Positions 58,536 to 64,000 of a DNA stretch of 64,000 bases are shown here, in pieces. The notes beneath the pieces are model-generated. The model was not told the origin of the DNA and did not search any database. It saw only the letters and a program-made list of their open reading frames with translations. The DNA comes from Epiperipatus broadwayi. Its lineage: Eukaryota > Onychophora > Udeonychophora > Euonychophora > Peripatidae. How positions within the stretch are numbered: the first letter of the stretch is position 1; each line of letters begins with the position of its first letter. The DNA lies in contig JAQFVV010000020.1 in the NCBI GenBank assembly GCA_028023455.1, positions 12,440,385-12,504,384 on the forward strand. The letters run 5' to 3'. The translations under genes and the position numbers were made by a program.

Positions 58536-58925
58536 CATCATCATTTTCAATAATTATCAGTCCACTGTTATCTACATATCACACCAACAAATTCTATTTC
58601 AATTCAAAACAAAGCAATTATGTGCTAGTATGAGATAATGATCATGTGATGTTTAGTAAATTCTACTTCATTTAACTACCTTACATGTGATTCCCCCCCC
58701 CTTGTACAATCTCTTGGGATCCAGTGGAAAGCTTCAACTATTGTCATATCTTTTAGAAATATGATCAACCAAAATACACTTCAGTATTTTAATTCCTTCA
58801 ATGATGTCAGTATCACCTGTTTGTTCTTCTTACTCAAGCAATTCATTTTTCTTCTTACTTCAAAAAACATTGCTCTAAAATTTGTTGAATAGTCTGAAGT
58901 ATCTTAATCATAAGTAGCATAAATG
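58536..58925 (-). pseudogene. RTE LINE 3'-end fragment (copy E) with a 56-bp insertion
   Basis: Minus-strand RTE C-terminal/3' sequence aligned by eye to 51,325-51,660 and 41,040-41,360 (shared CAATCTCTTGGGATCCA, TTCAATGATGTCAGTATCAC). A nine-C run lies at about 58,693. It is interrupted by the small HR-1 tail element at 58,602-58,657. Confidence 0.7.
58602..58657. mobile_element. HR-1 tail-only copy, 13-bp target duplication
   Basis: This 56-bp insert matches the tail of the element at 28,243-28,290 in reverse complement (shared CAATTATGTGCTAGTATGAG, then ATCATGTGATGTTTA). The flanks AAATTCTATTTCA (58,589-58,601) and AAATTCTACTTCA (58,658-58,670) differ at one base. The hairpin body is absent, as expected of a 5'-truncated retroposon that keeps its 3' end. 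Confidence 0.8.
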
Positions 58926-61273
58926 CACGAACAAACAGAAATAAACAAGAGATTAGCATCAATATTATTTTCAATAATATATATATACATAATTTAATAT
59001 TTACAATTAATAATAACAATCTCTCATACTTTCTGAATCCCAATTTGCATATCAACCTAATAGCTTTAATCTGGGCTCTATTTAGTGTACTCCGTTTTCA
59101 GGAAACAGAAAAATTCAGAACCATAACAGCTAATCCATTGTCAGATTATAGATCATCGATACAGTGAGACATAATTTTCTGGGCCTCATTGAGAGAATAT
59201 TAATCAGAACAGATAGATGTATTTTCAAACAGGTTGAATGCAATGTATAAAGTAAATAATAGCCTTCACATTAATGCCATCTGGTATGAAAAATGCAAAA
59301 ATGATTCATCATAGAATGAAGAAAGACAGGAGGAAGTACAACCATGGGGAAAAAAGAAAAGTAAAGAAGGTCAATTGGTAGACCAATCAGTTCAAATAAA
59401 ACTCACAACTGGAAGTTGATTGGACATCAACAAAGACCATTATTATTATAGGTCTGACCATGATCTCTGATCACTAAAAGCAGTATGCAATTGTGCTCCT
59501 GATATAGAAATAAAGAAAAACAACATAACCAAGATGAAACCAAAGAAAAATGAAAAATCTTTGCAGAGATTGGAGGTGACCATTAACTGCTGATGTGTGT
59601 TTATAGTGCCCTCAGTATGGGCATGAGGTAGCAATGTACTCATGGTACTGCATGCAATATCAGCACTGTACTGATTTCCAGTTTAATGTCAATGTTCATA
59701 GAAACTAGCTCTAAGTCTCACAATGAGCAGGATTCTATCGTTAGAATTAATACTGTGATTGTTTATAAGGGTCAGGACTATACCATTGGCCACAAGTCAA
59801 AAGTAGGCTATGATTATGGAGACACAGGATCTCTGCAAGTGCTAAGTCATATAACTTGTAATAAGATTGAGACAAGCTTCACTTTTTTGCATAAAGCGCA
59901 ATCTAAACTATGACTTACAAAGTTCATTTAAGCAAAGCTTATGGATTCCAAAAGGATGTGTTTTTTATATCTTGTGGATCACAAATTGCATATTGGGTTT
60001 AAAGTTAGATGGCTGTCCTGGTATTCATGTGGAAAGTGCACCTATGGCTTGTAATTGAATTGTTTTAGATCATCATGATGTTGGATATAATATTCATATT
60101 CAGTTGTTGGAAGTTATTCAGATCACTAAGAAAACTAAGAAAATAAACCACTAATGACTAAAAGAATACTAATAGACATTAAGATAGCCTAGAAAGACCT
60201 AATATTAGCTTATAAATCTGTAAAAAGACAAATAATCACGAAGAAAACAGCAGAGCATGAAAAAAATAACATTAAATGTAATGTTGAAATAAAATTGGCT
60301 GAGGTAAATATATGTCCTCAATGTAGTTTGATTTAATTTTATTTCCAAGGTAAAACAAGGACATTGTAGCATAGAAGATACAAGTTAAAGGAAAATGGCA
60401 AGAAATAATAATCTAGAAATACTTGCATTTATAAATGGTAAAGGCAGAATAGCAGATGAAATCATTTAAGAGTGAATAAAATGTTCTGGTTCACACCATA
60501 TAAATATTGTAATGGTCAAGTTTATACATTCACGTAACAGAATCTAGAATCCAGACAAAGACACCAAAGCTGACCAGACCAGGAGTGTGACATCCCAAAT
60601 CCAACCATGCTTCAACTTGTCTGCCAGAATGCCAAAACTCAAGACCCTGCAAATGATCACACTTGAAATTATACATATTATTTCTATCTTTTGTGCTGGC
60701 ATAGATCAGAGGAAAACATAAGACTCTGGGATTTAAATATATATTAACTTAAATGCTACTAGCATGAATATTAAACATAACATTTATAAATTGTAATTAA
60801 TGCATATATGGTTGTATCACACATATATAATTAACTAAGATTGAATTGGATTGAAATAGGAATGAGAAATTACAAAACCAGAATAAATTTAACATATATT
60901 TATTAAATGATAAAATAATCAAATATAATGAAACAAATCATGTGGAAAATCACACAGGCTTTATAAAATGAGGACTTAACATGTCTTCTCATTAATTTCT
61001 AATTACAAGGGCTTTGCATATCTATATAAAGAATCATTAAGCCATGCCTCAATCAGATTGTGCCAATTCCTACTGAACTGGTGGTTATAATTACAAAATG
61101 CTGCACTAGTCTTTGTTACATTCAAATTACATACATATTTTAAGTATTTATTTATACAGTGCTATGTTGATAAATTGTAAATGTAAATTAGTGATCAGGC
61201 TAATGCACATGTGCCTTACAGATAACTATATGTAAATAATACTAACATTCTCAAACACAAGATAAAGTCTTTA
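58926..61273. other. AT-rich intergenic, weak coding-like patches
   Basis: Plus-strand frames at 59,686-59,913 and 59,867-60,058 are adjacent and locally less AT-rich (for example GYDYGDTGSLQVLSH and VESAPMACN). They could be remains of an unrecognised element; no domain is identified. Nothing else was seen. Confidence 0.35.
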
Positions 61274-61477
61274 GTGGTGGATATTCAGGCCTTAGGTGTT
61301 TCATTCATGGGTTGGGCATAGCATCTTCTTCAATATGGCAGTAAGCTGCTGAATGGTTTACATTTCTAGCTTTGGTTGCTGGGGCACCTTCTTGAAATCT
61401 GCATACCATTCTTCTGTGGTTTGGCTGCCCTTCAGCCAGCAATGCTCATCTAAATAATTGACTACATCACCAATCTT
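61274..61477 (-). pseudogene. Decayed open frame of unknown family
   Basis: The minus strand reads IGDVVNYLDEHCWLKGSQTT and then EEWYADFKKVPQQPKLEM before a stop, then readable sequence (TIQQLTAILKKMLCP) with more stops in the same frame. The even composition and continued readability past the stop suggest a former protein, perhaps a transposase or Gag, not recognised. Confidence 0.35.
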
Positions 61478-62502
61478 AATAATAAAGAGTAAGATCTAAG
61501 AACAATAATCAAGAATAAAGAACAAGAAGAACCAGAATAACAAGAAGAAAAAGAACCCTTCAAAATGAAAAATTGTCCTTAGGTGACTTAATTCATTAGT
61601 ACAAGAAATTGTTTATATCAGAACACTCAAATTTATCTTTTGTTGAGTTTCCACTTGTATGTTATTTCTAACCTAGGTTTGACCTGATTACAAGATAAAA
61701 TTTATAAAATCTAATTTATTTCAATTCATTATTTTTATTTTAATTAATATAATTAAAAGCCTTTTGCTTTTTTTTTTTTTTTTTACAAAACTGAATCACG
61801 TCACTATATATATTATATAAAGTGAATCATATATCCACATACGATTTTATATTTCATAAAATTAATAAATTCATATTTCTATTTAAAATTACAGCATAAA
61901 TCATTTCTTTATCAAATGTAAAATTTAAATCATACTTGCTGTAACATTTACTGGCCTATGTATGCACAGCGTTTATTCGTATGTGCATATATAATGCTGC
62001 ACAACCAGCCATGAGTTAGGTTTATGTTTATTTTTTTAAAAAAATGGTTTAATAGGATTCAAATCCAGCATAGATGGGTTTTGTTGTTAAACTGAAAGGT
62101 GCAATGAGAAGGGAACCTGACCATTGCAATATATATATAATTAGTTTCCAACCAGTAACCACCTAAACATTCACAATAAATATAGCAACCAATATTTCTA
62201 ACTGCTGTCAAGGCAACCTTCACACCTTTTAATAGCAAGAATGAAAATCCCATTCTTACTAATGGTCCATTGAATATATATGGACACTTAAAGATTGCAA
62301 CTTGACTACAGAGTTCATATTAAAAAATTGAAAAAGACAATCATAATTTAAAATTGGAGTGAGAAAGAAAGTAAAATGAATTCAAAACAAACCAAAATTA
62401 TTAAAAGTATTTTTATATTAATTAAACGAAAATGTTTGTCAATTTAGCAACATTTCATATATATAATGTCATTTCTCTCAAAAAAATTTATATTAAAATA
62501 TT
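61478..62502. other. AT-rich intergenic
   Basis: An 18-T run lies at about 61,768. A B-box-like GGATTTGAATCC on the minus strand near 62,060 may be a worn tRNA-like repeat. No gene was seen. Confidence 0.45.
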
Positions 62503-62795
62503 TTTTTAATATACCATATACTCGTTAATTAATACTTTACAATGCAATTTTAACATATGATTTATTTCTTCTTGCTTACAGTTTCAACTGCCCTGTAGTC
62601 ATCATCAAAAGTCTTTTAAACTTTATTACAGCTACACCATTTTTCTACCTATAGTAAAGGTTAAAAAAGATCGGATGATGACTGCAGGGCAGTTGAAACT
62701 GTAAGCAAGAAGAAATAAATCATATGTTAAAATTGCATTGTAAAGTGTTAATTGTAAAGTGTTAATTAAGAAGTAAATGGTATATTATATATATA
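62503..62795. repeat. Large hairpin with roughly 100-bp arms
   Basis: Arms 62,507-62,607 and 62,674-62,790 pair almost perfectly over CAATTTTAACATATGATTTA, TTCTTCTTGCTTACAG and TTTCAACTGCCCTG. The right arm carries an extra 14-bp tandem copy of TGTAAAGTGTTAAT. The loop is about 65 nt. No clear target duplication is seen. The arm includes a splice-acceptor-like TTGCTTACAG. Confidence 0.85.
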
Positions 62796-64000
62796 TAATT
62801 AATGCAAATAAGAAGTAGAAATAATTTTTTGTCTGTTTTTTGCTTTATATTTCATTATTATGTTTATTAATTAACATGCCAGAGAGATTGATTGGAATGG
62901 ATGAGATAATGTTGCGAGGGGGGATAGCAATGTCATAAATGGGGTTTATTGATATCTTTCAATAATTACAAAAGACTATCTATAAAGAGGAACTGTAATA
63001 ATTAATTTGACATAACATAATTTGATAGTGGAGAAATTAGAGGCAAAATGGTCTACTATGGAAAGCACTACAGACAATGTACTATTCATTGCAATCTTCA
63101 TTTTTGTCTCATAATTGTGAAAATAGAAGAATGTGCTTGTAGTTTAAACTTAATCAGTATGGTTGGTTATATTTCTAATGATCCATTTATAACCTAGAAT
63201 GCTAGTTCTATAAAGAATAAGTTAAATAAATCAGGCTTATTCAAAATTGCAGTCCTTGCATGAAAAAAAATCAACACATTTTAAAAATTTATGTTTGGTT
63301 TATTTAGTTCATGAATTAGAAATACTGTTGATATCTTTTACAATTTTATTTATCTATCAACACAATAAGAAAGAAGAGAAAAAACAGACAAATGCTAGCT
63401 AATTAATTGATCAAAACAAGAATTAATAGATTGATTTATTCATCTATCAACCCAATAAAGAAATACTTAGAATTATTTTAGAAACTAACTTAAACCACAT
63501 CATTTGATAACCAAATTTAAGGATGAATAGTTTAACTTATGCATTGTAGACCAAATCCAGAAGTAGAAAATGAATTAATGAATCATAATAGAAAATATTT
63601 CATGGATATAAAGAAAACAAAGAATCTAAAGGATTAGTCATGGATAGGTGCATCAGGACAAAAACAGGAATAGTAAAAATATTATATATATATATACTTT
63701 CACTGGCTTGAACTAACAACTTAACAGAGTGAATCATTGATCACTGAATGGGATAAAAAGTAAGACCATTCCATTATTATTCTTTTTGTATGTCACATGT
63801 TATCAAATTTTTTATTAATAACTAACATTTATTCATCCATTAGAATTAATACTAATCTAGTTATTCTGAAATATTATGTGTTTGCTGCTTAGTGTAAAGA
63901 TTTTTTAAAATATTTTCCAGTTTAGTCCAAAGGAAATTATATATATATATATATGATTCAAATATCAATCAGACCCATAAAACACTACAATATTTTTGTT
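62796..64000. other. AT-rich intergenic to the window end
   Basis: TA microsatellites lie near 63,680 and 63,935. ATTTATCTATCAACACAATAA and ATTCATCTATCAACCCAATA (63,345 and 63,435) form a loose direct repeat about 90 bp apart. No gene was seen. Confidence 0.5.

Overview
This is a strongly AT-rich eukaryotic, almost certainly metazoan, genomic window. It contains no convincing intact host gene. The evidence is the long non-coding stretches, microsatellites, tRNA-derived SINEs with A/B boxes and target-site duplications (TSDs), Penelope-like elements (PLEs) with GIY-YIG domains, RTE-type LINEs with APE endonuclease, and an LTR element with a tRNA-Lys-type primer site. I cannot name the phylum from the sequence. 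The long open frames are fragments of decayed retroelements or chance frames.

Layout. 1-1,170: a 0.6-kb interspersed repeat (second copy at 10.17-10.75 kb), abutting a PLE GIY-YIG fragment enclosed by 59-bp inverted repeats. 2,631-7,755: a minus-strand non-autonomous LTR element with two 2.2-kb LTRs and only about 0.7 kb between them. 9.6-11 kb: SINEs. 12.08-14.98 kb: two different Penelope-like elements in tandem, both broken. 15-30 kb: AT-rich sequence with SINEs, LINE tails and several large hairpin repeats. 31.2-37.6 kb: an AT-rich repeat cluster and a frameshifted second type of LINE on the plus strand. 41.0-44.2 kb: a minus-strand RTE LINE, 5' truncated, interrupted by a PLE and by a SINE. 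44.7-50.7 kb: three hairpin retroposons, a SINE, and decayed open segments. 51.3-55.1 kb: further RTE copies, one retaining endonuclease and reverse transcriptase, nested with a SINE and a hairpin retroposon. 55-64 kb: mostly unannotated AT-rich sequence, one more RTE tail, one decayed open frame and one large hairpin.

The most interesting signal is a set of palindromic (hairpin-bodied) elements in at least two sequence families. Seven copies are flanked by 11-15 bp direct repeats. That is the signature of target-primed reverse transcription rather than of classical foldback DNA transposons. Several copies in one family share a short tail containing TCATGTGA on the retained end, and one copy consists of that tail alone with its own 13-bp TSD. 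This suggests a LINE-mobilised SINE-like retroposon that repeatedly becomes an inverted dimer. All family assignments are from my own reading and by-eye translation; no database search was possible.
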